Source of the DNA: Aurantiochytrium sp. KH105
Lineage: Eukaryota; Sar; Bigyra; Thraustochytrida; Thraustochytriidae
NCBI GenBank assembly: GCA_003116975.1
Contig: BGKB01000064.1
Location: forward strand, 264,567 to 328,566
Direction: 5' to 3'
DNA: 64,000 nt
The notes under the pieces were generated by a model. That model did not search any database. It was not told the origin of the DNA and worked only from the letters and a program-made list of their open reading frames with translations. The position numbers and the translations under genes are program-made. Positions 10,326 through 20,063 of the stretch are shown here, piece after piece. The first letter of the stretch is position 1; every line of letters begins with the position of its first letter.

Positions 10326-11033
10326 GGCGTAGCTCTGTCGCTCGCCGTCCTTGCTTGCTCGACGCCTCTGCACCGGGGCCGCTCACGATAGTCTCACGCC
10401 CTCGCGTTTGCCGCCGAACGCTCGCGGCAAAGCTCGAGGTCGTTCGGTTCGGCCGCGGCCCGGGATGGACCCTGTGCGTCGCCGCCGCCGCCGCCGCCGC
10501 GCGTTCAACCAAAACGCGGTCTGGCCTCCCGGCTGCTCACCTCGATTACCGGTTGAAGGTGGTGAGATTCGAGGTCAGGGCAGGACAGGATAGGTCGCTT
10601 CGCATTACGTACAAAGGCGAGTTTTCGTAGCTGCAGCTGTTTGGTGGATACGTACGAGACTGCTACTGAGGAGATGCGAGGAGGGGATCGTGCTGTCATC
10701 GTGAATGGTACACGTGCGGCATACAAGCTGCTCGCTCGCGGGAGGTCCTCGATCTTTGATGCAGCGTGGGCTCAGAATAGAAGCAATCTTCCGTTCTTTG
10801 CGTTTTTTTTGTTTTGGCGATTCTGCGAAGAAGATGGTGAACACGCTCGTATCATTCAATGGTCAGAAGCGATATGGTTTTGCCACCTTGCGGCTTTGAG
10901 TTTTGGCGTAAAGGAGCAACGTGCGTTGAGTTTCATCACAGAGACAGATCGATTATCTTACTGGTCACAGCACAAAGGTCTTTGATTTTGCATTCTACGC
11001 AGTTCTTGTTCATCAATTCTCCACGGTGCCACG
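10326..11033. promoter_or_regulatory. Shared upstream region of exchanger and MsrA genes
   Basis: This is the only DNA between two divergent starts, so it should contain both promoters. A GCC trinucleotide run lies at 10480-10502. No clear TATA box or gene is seen. Confidence 0.45.
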
Positions 11034-11657
11034 ATGCGTGGCATGCTCGGAGGCCTGTTAGGCCTGCTGCCAGCGGCGCTGGGCGGGGCCACGAAAGCTG
11101 GGCCACGTATGCAGGCGCTTCTGCAGCGCGAGGTGCCGAGCTCGGGAACGTGCGCGCTACAAGAGGCACAGACTGCGACCTTTGCAGCGGGATGCTTTTG
11201 GGGCGTGGAGCTCCGCTTCCAGCGAATCCCCGGCGTCGTGGAGACGCAAGTGGGATACACAGGAGGGCACATGGCGCATCCCACGTACGATGACGTCCTC
11301 TCCGACGAGACGGGTCACGCTGAGGCGGTAGAGGTGGCGTTTGATCCGGAGGTGGTCAGCTTCCGAGAGCTCGCCGATGTCTTTTTCGAGATGCACGATC
11401 CGACGACCTTGAATCGCCAAGGAAATGACCACGGCAGACAATATCGCAGCGCCATTTTTTTCCACAGCAAGGCACAGGAGACTGAGGCCAAGGAGGCCTT
11501 GGCAGACGCCCAAAAGCTTTATTCAAATAGTATCAAAACGCAAATCGTGCCTGCCTCGGAGTGGTGGCCCGCTGAAGAATATCATCAGCGCTACCTGTCC
11601 AAGGGCGGGCAGAGCGCCTCGAAGGGGGACCTCTCTCCAGTTCGCTGTTATGGATGA
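11034..11657 (+). CDS. msrA: Peptide methionine-(S)-S-oxide reductase MsrA
   Basis: The 207-residue protein reduces methionine-S-sulfoxide in free or protein-bound form, using thioredoxin as the final reductant. The catalytic motif GCFWG is present (Cys54), followed by QVGYTGG, HAEAVEV, DPTTLNRQGND and QYRSAIFF, all typical of MsrA. The C-terminus ends RCYG with Cys205, in the position of the resolving cysteine of plant/fungal-type MsrA (ending IRCYG). Those proteins usually have a further Cys shortly before it (KGC); here the matching place reads KGD. The first 40 residues are hydrophobic and basic and may be an organelle or secretory targeting peptide, which would explain the extra length. 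It is divergent from the exchanger gene and converges with the VIT transporter gene only 115 bases downstream. Confidence 0.93.
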   Translation: MRGMLGGLLGLLPAALGGATKAGPRMQALLQREVPSSGTCALQEAQTATFAAGCFWGVELRFQRIPGVVETQVGYTGGHMAHPTYDDVLSDETGHAEAVEVAFDPEVVSFRELADVFFEMHDPTTLNRQGNDHGRQYRSAIFFHSKAQETEAKEALADAQKLYSNSIKTQIVPASEWWPAEEYHQRYLSKGGQSASKGDLSPVRCYG

Positions 11658-11772
11658 GCATGGGCTGCCTTCTTTTCTCCGCATAATCAGCATTATGAAT
11701 CTCAAAAAGCATATAAAAAAAATTGGTCGCATTCTTTACTCCTGTCCAAAAGCTGGCAGCCTCTACATTTGA

Positions 11773-12630
11773 TCATTTGGGGTTCTGAAAGAAATCGTGA
11801 GCAAGATCCTCGACGATCATGGCAATGCCGTACGAGGTAGACGCCACCGCAGAGCCAAGCAAGAGGAACTCGAGACCGCTGTACCACCAAGAAGACGCCG
11901 AAAAGGCCGACTTGAAGGATCCCAAAATGAAGAGGACCAGCATGGTAACAACAACGGCTGTGATGAAGAGCACCGAGCTCGAAACGTCAGGAACGACAAG
12001 TGGAACGATCAGGTAGCCAAGAAGTGGCATGGTGCCAAAGATGAGAAAGGAAAAAAAGGTGACCACGCCGTCCTTGTACGGGTTCTCATCCGGGCCAGGG
12101 ACCTTGAGCTGCAGCTCCTCGCACATCATAATGTCGATAAAGAATTCCTTGTACTTGGCCATGGTCTTGACGACCACCTGGGCCTTGTCACGCGGGAGAC
12201 CACGCTGTTCGTAAAGGTCAACCATCTCGGTAATCTCGCCGTCTTCGAAGTTGTCAAACTCCCAGACCTCGCGCTTGCGCTCCTGCATGACATGCTCGTG
12301 GTAGGCAATCGTACTCACGCAGTCACCCACGCCCATGGAAAAGGCGTCAGCAACAATGTTGGACACGCCCAAAATGAGCACAGTGGATGGGCCGAGGTTG
12401 CCGCCGGCAGCACCGCTGATGATGGCAAAGCACGTCAGCACGCCGTCCAGTCCGCCGTACACGACAGACTTGATGGAGTCGCCGAGCGTGCGATGTCCCT
12501 CTTCGGCAGCGTGCGACTTGTGGGCCTCGATGGATGCGCTCACGTTGTTTTCATAGTAGGCTTGCCTCGCCTTTTCCATGTGCCGGGTCGGCCCTCCGTT
12601 GCCGTTTCCGTTCGTCGCGCCGTACATCAT
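11773..12630 (-). CDS. VIT1/CCC1-family iron/manganese transporter
   Basis: The 285-residue protein belongs to the vacuolar iron transporter family, which moves Fe2+ or Mn2+ into vacuoles in exchange for protons. Residues 48-67 form the first helix with the signature SVVYGGLDGVLTCFAI, followed by SGAAGG and the second helix ILGVSNIVADAFSMGVGDCVS. An acidic/Glu-rich cytosolic metal-binding domain follows (HEHVMQERKREVWEF, EDGEITEM, EELQL). Three further hydrophobic segments lie in the last 110 residues, giving the expected five helices. The N-terminal 40 residues are Gly/Asn-rich and hydrophilic. The start at 12630 is the first ATG of the frame. Vacuolar localisation is inferred from the family. 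Confidence 0.92.
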   Translation of the reverse strand: MMYGATNGNGNGGPTRHMEKARQAYYENNVSASIEAHKSHAAEEGHRTLGDSIKSVVYGGLDGVLTCFAIISGAAGGNLGPSTVLILGVSNIVADAFSMGVGDCVSTIAYHEHVMQERKREVWEFDNFEDGEITEMVDLYEQRGLPRDKAQVVVKTMAKYKEFFIDIMMCEELQLKVPGPDENPYKDGVVTFFSFLIFGTMPLLGYLIVPLVVPDVSSSVLFITAVVVTMLVLFILGSFKSAFSASSWWYSGLEFLLLGSAVASTSYGIAMIVEDLAHDFFQNPK

Positions 12631-14854
12631 CTTGGCCTATCGTCTGTGTGCAACGTCGCAGCAGCGTCTGCTGCCTCGCGCCTCTCTGCAGCCTCGCTCG
12701 CGTCGCGCGCGCGGGGCAAAGGGCTCGGCCTCGCGGGTCTCGGCGCCACTGCTCTTCGCCGGCCGACCAGTGCTGCTTCCTCGCCGCTCCTGCGCCTCGC
12801 GCGGGCGGCGCAGCGTCTGGCAACTATGCGCCGGCGCCGGCGTCTGTCTGCCGTGGCGAAGGCGGCCCCGCTTCGGTCTGCCGCGGCTGCTCACGCGCCC
12901 GCTCGCATGCGCCGTCGCGCTCTCGCCACCCGTGCAGACTCGAAGGCAGGCGTTTTTGCTTTTATTTGGATGCCTCCTGCTTGTCGCCTCTTGGACAGGA
13001 AGATAGCCTAGCTTCGTGAGAAGCAGGTCCAGCGATGTATCGTTACGATGGAGCACATGTCATCTCAGCCAGCCACTAGGAACAACTGAATGATTGGGAT
13101 GATTTGATCGGAAGCGACGCTCGCGTCAAGCTGGAGTTTCTTGCGCAAGACACAACGGCAAGCAATGCCAAAACCGTGCGAAATCAGCCTGAGGAGATTT
13201 ATTGTCGGTCTCCCAAATCCGACAGCCTGTTTCTTGTTCTGTCACACTCTGCTACTCTTCACTCTGGCGAATTGGTTCCCAATCAGAGAAGCTCTAGGCA
13301 TAATTCACTCTGACACACTGCTTTTTCAATTCAACGCGTATGCGAGTTCCCTCTGAAGAAGCATTCTTTGTGCAAATTGGCGCTTCGAATGGCATCAGGA
13401 TCTCAGGGAGCTAATAAGACAAAAGTCGAGAGTGCGAAGCAAATGAACGTTATCAAGTCTATACAAGCAAAGCTCAGGTGCTACCATGCTATGACAATGA
13501 GATGGGAATTACAGGCAGTGAGCGAAGAGAAGAATGTAGAACCAGCGAGCCCGGTCAGCATGTAGATTCGAATTCGAAGCGGGACGACTGCGCTCGGGGA
13601 TGATAAAGTATCAGAGGATCTCGAAAAATGAGCACCAAGTTCACGTTGAGAAAAGCCCAAGATGTCCTGAATCTAAAAGAAGAAAAGGCAGGATTGGTCT
13701 TACTATGCAAGTTGAATGAAACGTTATCCCCACGTATCGAGGGATAGACGGGGGATAAAACGAGCAAGGGACAACAATTGACGCCATCGAGCACTGTGCC
13801 TCTGCTCCCTAACGACGTTAGCGACGTCGAGCAGTACATTTCGAGCCTCTCATCAACTCCGTCCGCGGGTGGTTACCTATGTAAAAGTAAGTAGTGTATG
13901 ATTCGGCGTGGAACTTGAATTCACCGTCAATGCTCCAGAGTTGAAAAGGATACGATAGCACGGTATAATCAAGCCATTCCTTCGTAGGAAAGGACTATAC
14001 CGACGAAGCCGGAGCCTTAGCGCTCTACGCTCGCTTCACGCGCGTCTCCTTCATTCCCCGTAATTGCATCGTCGGTATCCGCCTATGCACACCGCGTTGG
14101 CATCGCAGTGTACAGAGCAAGGCTCTGTTCTCCCCGTCGCGCCGTTACCGCCAGCACTGCTGCCACCGCCGCTCTTGTCGCGCCTCTGTCGCATGCGTCC
14201 CAGTCAATCTTGGCCAGGCTTTCCCTTTCCTCACCTACTGATCTCGATAGAGTTCGCCTGTAAGCGGGTCCAGAGTGACCCCATCTCGAACCCGCTTGCG
14301 CTGCGCGTACCAGACCCGGTATAAACTTCTCATTTTAAAAAATTGTAAATTCTCTGTGTTTTGTGCGACAAAACCACGTGTGGACGGCGTCCACTTCCCT
14401 AGGGTACAAGCAAGCCCTGTTTAGGGCGGTACTTCACCGCCGATGGATGGAGAGAGCTAGCTACCTGCAGCAGCAGCTACTGGAGACACGAGCGAGCGAT
14501 AGCGTGCACGTGGCGGCCGCGGCAACCGTACGTACTGCGCGCGTCCACGGAGGAATACCGTACTCGCGCGCCGCAGCCGGTGCAGACGGTCGATGTGTGA
14601 GGCGAGATTGGCTGCCACGCTTGCGCTCGAAGTGCGCACATGGTGCTGCTAAAATAGTGGTATTCTTTTGTAAGGGTTGCGAGGGTTGGACTTTCTTCCG
14701 CTTCGGGCAGAGGAGCGGGAGCGCGTCCAGACCCAAAGTAGACTCCGCCAAGGCAGCTGTAAACTCGCAACGAGGGTGCCTTCTCGCCCCGAGGAGTGGA
14801 GAGGAGAGGAGAGGAGAGCACGCGGGCACGGAGCGAAGCCAGGGCAGCTGGAGA
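12631..14854. other. 2.2-kb gap, no gene supported
   Basis: The first 400 bases are GC-rich leader of the transporter gene. From about 13,050 to 14,350 the DNA is clearly richer in A+T than its surroundings and has only short, unconvincing frames. An inverted repeat (AAGCGGGT at 14262-14269, ACCCGCTT at 14290-14297) can form a hairpin. From 14363 the frame of the next gene is open, but that part looks like 5' leader. I found no tRNA or snRNA signature. Confidence 0.55.
14262..14297. repeat. Inverted repeat, 8-bp arms
   Basis: Perfect 8-base arms separated by 20 bases could form a hairpin in RNA. It lies in the gene-free gap; it does not fold as a tRNA. Confidence 0.5.
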
Positions 14855-15952
14855 ATGATGCGCGTGTCGAGATGGGTAGCAACAATGGTTGTGGCCACTG
14901 GCGTCGGCATTGTAAATGCGCAGACCCCGTACCCAACGATGCGCGATACGACCCCGACGCCAACCATGGCGCCCATTGCGCTCGTAGACCTGTGCTCGCC
15001 GGGAGACAAGGTCAACTTCGAGCTGAATGAGGAGTATTTTGACTTTGACCTCGGCGTCTGTGGCCTTGAGTGCTCGCTCGACATTCTTCGCGAGCAGGAC
15101 GAGATCAACACATGCGTGCGCAATTGCTTTTCCGTCGAGAACGGAAGGTCCAAGAGTCTGCAGAGCGAGCCTTACTCGCTCAACTGCGGCGAATGCTTTG
15201 GCGCCTATGCAGCCTGCATGGTCCTGGACTGCGAGTGCTCCGCGGCGCGCGAGACCTCGGCGCGCTGCCGGGCCTGCTCGCTGGCCAGCTGCGAGCCGGA
15301 CTTTACGAACTGCACGGGGGGGCTCGTCGTGCCCGAGTACTATGAAGGCCCAGAAGAAGAGCTCGACATGCAGCGCGTAATCATTTATGCAAGCGCCGGT
15401 GGCGCAGGGGCTTTTCTCGCCATGGGCGGCGTGCTCTTCTTGCGTTACCGAAGAGTCTTGAAGAGGCGGACCAGGAACCTTACCAAGGACGAGAAGGAGT
15501 CGATGAAGACGGCGCGTTTTGATGCCAAGTTGTCAGCTGGCCAGGCCCCGCCTCCGGCGAGCGCTTGTCGACCAGATATGGAAACTTCGCAGGCCCCAGG
15601 GGCGGGCGGGCCTCGTGTTTACCTACCTTCCATGTCATCGGCTGCCGCTGCGCCTGCTAAGCTGGCATCTCGGGTGAGCGCGCGTGTAAGCGCCAATTTT
15701 GGCCGCAAAGCGCCCCCACAAGTGCCTACGCGCAACTTTGCCCAGGGCTTTCAAACGAGGCACGCAAACCCAGTGGGCCACTCCTTTCGTGTCACCATGC
15801 CCTTTGTTAGCACCCACGAGGACGAGATCACGCTCCGGACCAATGCGATTGTCACAATTCTCGAGATCCTAAGCGACGACTGGGTCATGGTTCGCGAGAA
15901 CTCCACGGGGAAGGAAGGCATGACGCTCTCCGGCAATCTCGTGGATGTATAA
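14855..15952 (+). CDS. Type I membrane protein, Cys-rich outside, SH3-like inside
   Basis: The 365-residue product has a signal peptide (residues 1-23, hydrophobic core VATMVVATGVGIVNA), a Thr/Pro-rich spacer and a Cys-rich outer domain at residues 47-153 with about 17 cysteines, several as CxxC or CxC. A single hydrophobic segment (about 175-196) is followed by the basic stop-transfer sequence RYRRVLKRRTR. A disordered cytosolic stretch with PPP and PQVP runs follows. The last 55 residues (310-364) read as an SH3 domain: an ALYDY-like strand, a DE-containing RT loop, an ILSDDWVMVREN core and a G..GM.LSGNLVDV end. I chose the ATG at 14855 because it directly precedes the signal peptide; the frame is open to 14363 but the upstream part is not protein-like. 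I know no named family with this layout; a receptor-like or adhesion role is inference. Confidence 0.75.
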   Translation: MMRVSRWVATMVVATGVGIVNAQTPYPTMRDTTPTPTMAPIALVDLCSPGDKVNFELNEEYFDFDLGVCGLECSLDILREQDEINTCVRNCFSVENGRSKSLQSEPYSLNCGECFGAYAACMVLDCECSAARETSARCRACSLASCEPDFTNCTGGLVVPEYYEGPEEELDMQRVIIYASAGGAGAFLAMGGVLFLRYRRVLKRRTRNLTKDEKESMKTARFDAKLSAGQAPPPASACRPDMETSQAPGAGGPRVYLPSMSSAAAAPAKLASRVSARVSANFGRKAPPQVPTRNFAQGFQTRHANPVGHSFRVTMPFVSTHEDEITLRTNAIVTILEILSDDWVMVRENSTGKEGMTLSGNLVDV

Positions 15953-16344
15953 GCTGTCTGTCCATTCGGCCTCCGGTCACGCTCCGCTCCGCTCCACTCC
16001 GTCCCGCTGTCCCCTTGGCCGGTCCGGCGGACCACGAAAATGGGTTGCGCAGTGTCCGTTGGAACGTCATTTTTTAAAGTTTCACAAGCGACTTGGCGGC
16101 CTTCTGTCTTCATTTCTTCTTTCCTTTCTTATCCTTTCGTCTTTCTTTCTTTCTTTTTTTCTTCCGTCTACTTTCCAGCTTCAGCTTTTTAGTATAGCCA
16201 CCGTCAGTCTCTGTGCCAATTATGGCTGGCGCGACCCCAAAAGGACAACGAAAACACCCAAGGAGCTCACAGCATTTTACTTTTTGTCAATCGGCCAGCG
16301 AGAGAAAGCCAGAGAAAGGGAGTGCACAAGCGCGTACGACGACC
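15953..16344. other. Intergenic with GCTCC and pyrimidine tracts
   Basis: No gene. It contains GCTCC-like pentamers near 15980-16005 and a long CTTT-rich pyrimidine tract at about 16102-16190 upstream of the next gene. Confidence 0.5.
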
Positions 16345-17880
16345 ATGGCGACATCCTTTGCGTGCCGCGTGCTTTCCTGGCGCCTCGACGTTCCTCAAAA
16401 ACGCGCCTGGGTCCAGGCTCATGTGGAAACCGACCAGCAAAGTCCAGGGCACTGCCGAATTGTCGTGAGCGCAGAGCGAAAGGCTCGCCTTGGCGACGAG
16501 CTCGCAAAGCTTCTCGCTGCGGACAACGATATTGCACGAATCAGGGCTGCCGCGCTGGTCGACGCAGATGACAGCACGGACGCTTGCACTGCCCTTCTCG
16601 TATCTGAAGAAAAAGCTGACGCTTGTGTTTTTGTACTCCGTAGCACCAAAAGCGAGACCATGGCTCATTTGCTGGAGAGTCTTGACGTTCCTGCCCTAGC
16701 GTCTAGCCTCGTTGACGCGGTTCGCAGCGAGATCGAGGCTTGGACACGTGCCATTAGTGACCTTGACGAGGCGCGCGCATCACCTGGGAATATTCTCAAG
16801 GTCTGTCCGCTCGCGCAACCCTCGACAAGACTCCAAGGAAATCTCCTTTGGACACCGCTGGCAGATTCGTCGCCAACAGCGCTCGGGCGCAAATATTTTG
16901 CTGTGACGCCGACTCATCTGTGTATGTTTGGGCGCGATGCAAGCGGTGCCCCTGTATCAAGTCTTCCTCTCAGTCAGGCGGAAGTGGAGCTCACTGACGC
17001 GGTAGAAAACGCGGGAACTTACTCGTGGCGTGTGCAAACGCCTGCTCGTCGGTGGACACTTGTCGCAGGACATGGCACAGTCGCGCAGCAATGGATCGAA
17101 GCCTTGGCAGCCAGTGGCGCAAAGGCCACGGCGGCACAGGAGCGCTTACAGCGCGCACGGAGTAATGCACTTGCGTCGATCCAGACTCTCGAGGCCATTC
17201 TGGCTCGTGAGGATGTTCTCGCAGCGTTTTGCCGCTTCGCCAACGCGCAGAACCGCGCGGAGGCCGTTCAACTTTTCTTGGCGATGCGTTCGACGGATGG
17301 ATTCGATGAATCCGACTTTGAAGCCCTCGCCGACCAGTGTTCGCAACCAGATCTGGACAACTTCCTCGCCATTTTTCAGCCGCATTGCGAAGCATGGCAA
17401 AGCATGGTAGAGGAAGGCGAAGCAGCACGCGTGGTCGAGCTTGCTCGCGGCGTGCTGCAGGATGACCTTGAAAGCGATCTCGTGTCACGATTTCTAAACG
17501 ATTTTGCATTCACGAGCATGCGTGATGCCGCCGAAGGTGAACTCAAACGGCGCGCCGAGGTCTTTTTCGGGGACAAGGTTCTCTATATAGACAACGAGTC
17601 AAGCAAAGCAAGCACGGTACGTCGCTGCCCATTGCCACAGGATCGTGCGCGTGTCCTCATTGGCCGTGATGAATCCTGCGATGTAGTACTTTCGTGTCCA
17701 AAGGTTTCACGCTTCCACTGTCTTTTGAACATCAATATGGACGACACCATCACGGTCACTGACCTCGGCTCTTCACAAGGAACTTTCGTCAACGGCACGC
17801 AGATTGAGGCAATTGGGCTTCGTTCGCAAGATCGCGTTCATGTCGGAACATTTTCGCTCTATGTGGGAACAGAAATATGA
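16345..17880 (+). CDS. PH-RGS-FHA domain signalling protein
   Basis: The 511-residue product appears to carry three signalling domains. Residues about 162-255 look like a PH domain: a GNLLWTPL first strand, GRKYFAVTPTHLCMF, and the invariant C-terminal Trp in QQWIEAL. Residues about 279-395 look like an RGS domain: TLEAILAREDVLAAFCRFA at the start and LQDDLESDLVSRFLNDFAF at the end, as in regulators of G-protein signalling. Residues 427-509 are a clear FHA domain, with GRDESCDVVL, VSRFHC and DLGSSQGTFVNG, the residues that bind phosphothreonine. The first 150 residues are unassigned. The FHA call is firm; PH and RGS rest on pattern recognition. The start at 16345 follows a good context (ACCATGG). 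It converges with the M50 protease gene. Confidence 0.8.
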   Translation: MATSFACRVLSWRLDVPQKRAWVQAHVETDQQSPGHCRIVVSAERKARLGDELAKLLAADNDIARIRAAALVDADDSTDACTALLVSEEKADACVFVLRSTKSETMAHLLESLDVPALASSLVDAVRSEIEAWTRAISDLDEARASPGNILKVCPLAQPSTRLQGNLLWTPLADSSPTALGRKYFAVTPTHLCMFGRDASGAPVSSLPLSQAEVELTDAVENAGTYSWRVQTPARRWTLVAGHGTVAQQWIEALAASGAKATAAQERLQRARSNALASIQTLEAILAREDVLAAFCRFANAQNRAEAVQLFLAMRSTDGFDESDFEALADQCSQPDLDNFLAIFQPHCEAWQSMVEEGEAARVVELARGVLQDDLESDLVSRFLNDFAFTSMRDAAEGELKRRAEVFFGDKVLYIDNESSKASTVRRCPLPQDRARVLIGRDESCDVVLSCPKVSRFHCLLNINMDDTITVTDLGSSQGTFVNGTQIEAIGLRSQDRVHVGTFSLYVGTEI

Positions 17881-18085
17881 GTAAACGTGAAAAAAGACAT
17901 TGTTGTTGTTGTTATTGTTGATATTCTTTTTGTCCCTAAGTTTGTCTCTTCTTTTTGGGGTTGAAATTCCTGTTGATGCTGATAAAGAAAAGGGGTTCCA
18001 AAGAGGTGAAAGAACAATACCTATTTTATTTCTAATTCCTTTTTGCAAAGCCCTGCCTGACGAGCAAGAAGATTCAGCAAAAGGA

Positions 18086-19378
18086 TTAGTCCCGAAAGTA
18101 CCTGTTGATAAAGTCCTGCTCAGTTTGATCAGGCGTATCGTCAGCCCATTCGTGAGCGAAACCCTCAAGACGGCGCTCCATGTCTGAGGTTCTAGAGGCA
18201 CGTTCGGGATCCTCGGCGCGAAGTTGAGCAAGAGACTTGCGGTGTTTTTGGTTGTATGCCATGGCAGCGAGAAGCGCAACAATGAGAGCCACATAGGCAG
18301 CAGAAAGGACAAACTTTTGACCCGGGGGAATGAAGTGGTACGTGGGGTGCGTACCCGATCCGAAGAATCGATCGTATGTGGAAAAGGCGCCAGAAAGCAT
18401 GACGAGGTAAAAGATGGGGTTGCCCACCATGCCCTGATATATCATAGCGCCGCCACCCGCGAGACCTGCAACGAGGAACCATGGCGAAATGGCGCCGCCG
18501 ATGCGCCCGCCGTCGAGCTGACCGATGGGCAAGAGATTGAAAAGGTTGATCATGATACCAAAATCGGCCAGCGAAATGAGCATTTGAGATTCCATGGAGA
18601 TGCCAACAAGACTCGTGGCGACGGCCGCGGCGCCGCCAACAACGGGCCCCCCAAAAGCCACGAGAGCCTCCTCACGCACATCTTTGGGTCGGTCCTTCAT
18701 CTCGACAAAAGCGCCCATGAATGGGATAAAGATGGCAGGGCCAGCCGGAATGCCGAGACGCTTCATGACCATTAAGTGTCCTGACTCGTGGATGCCAATC
18801 AGACCAACCATTCCTACAGCAAACGGCCATCCATAAAAGAGAGCGTAGGCGCCCGTTGTTGCGAGCATTGACATGGCCGGCATAAGTTTGGTAAACTTGA
18901 GCGCGCCCAGCACCCACTTCATTTTACCTCCAAGAATGACGAATGCCGTGGCAGTGGCGCCAAGGCCGCGCGAGAGAAGACCACCTTGCTTCTGTCTCGG
19001 CTCTTCCTGCTCTTGTTGCTGCTGTTGCTGTTGTTGACGCATCCAGGCTTCTTCTTCCTCATCACGCCGCGGAGGACGACCTGGGGGCGGGGGCGCACCC
19101 GTGCTCAGCATACGAACCTGGAAGCCCTTGGACCAGGCTGGAAGAAGGGAGTTGACGTCCCGGGGCTCAGTTTTGTGCGTGTCTTGCTTGTCCTCAGAAA
19201 GTTGGACACCCAAGGAGACAGCAGCGGGCCAGCGATGGTTCATGACATTTCCTTTTTCAAAGGTGCCTGCAAGCGCATTTCGTTGGCGTAGCCCAGCCGT
19301 TGGTCCGCAAAGCCATCGTTTGTGCTGTGCAGTCGGGCGCACAGCAAGTCTTCTCGCGGCGACAATCTTGGCGAGCAT
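18086..19378 (-). CDS. M50 site-2-protease-like metalloprotease, probably organellar
   Basis: The 430-residue protein has the zinc-protease motif HESGH at residues 197-201 inside a hydrophobic helix and the second M50 motif, NLLPIGQLDGGR, at 281-292 supplying the third zinc ligand. About six hydrophobic segments lie between residues 165 and 395, so it is an intramembrane or membrane-bound protease of the site-2 protease type. The first 40 residues are rich in Arg/Ala and poor in acidic residues (MLAKIVAARRLAVRP), like a mitochondrial or plastid presequence. Residues 107-130 contain a Gln tract. The frame is open to 19408, but the first ATG is at 19378. There is no PDZ domain. Substrates are unknown. 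It is divergent from the desulfurase/TtcA-like gene. Confidence 0.9.
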   Translation of the reverse strand: MLAKIVAARRLAVRPTAQHKRWLCGPTAGLRQRNALAGTFEKGNVMNHRWPAAVSLGVQLSEDKQDTHKTEPRDVNSLLPAWSKGFQVRMLSTGAPPPPGRPPRRDEEEEAWMRQQQQQQQQEQEEPRQKQGGLLSRGLGATATAFVILGGKMKWVLGALKFTKLMPAMSMLATTGAYALFYGWPFAVGMVGLIGIHESGHLMVMKRLGIPAGPAIFIPFMGAFVEMKDRPKDVREEALVAFGGPVVGGAAAVATSLVGISMESQMLISLADFGIMINLFNLLPIGQLDGGRIGGAISPWFLVAGLAGGGAMIYQGMVGNPIFYLVMLSGAFSTYDRFFGSGTHPTYHFIPPGQKFVLSAAYVALIVALLAAMAYNQKHRKSLAQLRAEDPERASRTSDMERRLEGFAHEWADDTPDQTEQDFINRYFRD

Positions 19379-20063
19379 GGCTCTTTTTGGCGCTTGATGT
19401 GAGTCCAATCAAGGTATGTGTACGCTTCGTTGAGATTTGACTTCTCGCTCCCCAAAACTTCTTGGGCGTCCGGATAAAGTAAGCTAGCAAGTTCACGAGC
19501 GCAAAGAGAGAGAGTGTCTCTGTGCCTGCACGATAAGCCAGCGTGCTCGAAGACAGACGTGACGTGACGTGACGGTCGGCGCTCTCGCTCCCCAAAGAAG
19601 AATCTTTCTCGGTTCCACCCGCCTGGCGGCAGCGCGCAGGTAGCGACGCTGCTCTTGCGCAGCCTTCTCCTCCTCCTCCTCCTCGCTCGCCCTGGCCACA
19701 GCTCGAGCGGCAGGGATCGGCGTCTGCTGCTCGATCAATCCTTGTTCCTCCTGCATCATGAAGACGCCCACGGAGAGCGAGCGAAGCCCAGGGGCAGAAG
19801 CGAAACCGCCGCCTCCAACGTCCTGTGAGGCGTTACGAACATAGCGGTTTCGAGGCCACGCGCTGCCAGTCAGCATTCGCGCGAGAAGAGGACCAGACCA
19901 TCCACGCTCGGCGCTCGGCGGGAGCTCGCGCAGCGCTCGAGCCTGCGACGCGCGGGAAGGCAGCTTGCTTCGCTTCTGGGTCGCGCAGGAATCCGGCCGC
20001 CGCCGCGAGACCGGCGAGCGCGGCGCCCGAAGAAGGGCGGCCGGCGACGAGGACTCACTCACC
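19379..20063. promoter_or_regulatory. Shared upstream region with GACGT repeats
   Basis: This is the only DNA between two divergent starts. It contains a GACGT pentamer run at 19556-19575, whose junctions give three TGACGT half-sites of the CREB/bZIP type, and a CCT run near 19667-19684. Binding by a bZIP factor is inference. Confidence 0.5.

Noticed and set aside
11797-13011. 404-codon frame on + strand
   Set aside because: Antisense to the VIT-type transporter and its leader; no recognisable domain.
14240-14300. Possible tRNA because of a TTCGAGA-like box on the minus strand
   Set aside because: The sequence does not form T-arm, anticodon and acceptor stems; only a simple hairpin remains.
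14363-14854. Upstream extension of the SH3 membrane protein
   Set aside because: It would bury the signal peptide inside the protein; the downstream ATG gives a normal secretory start.
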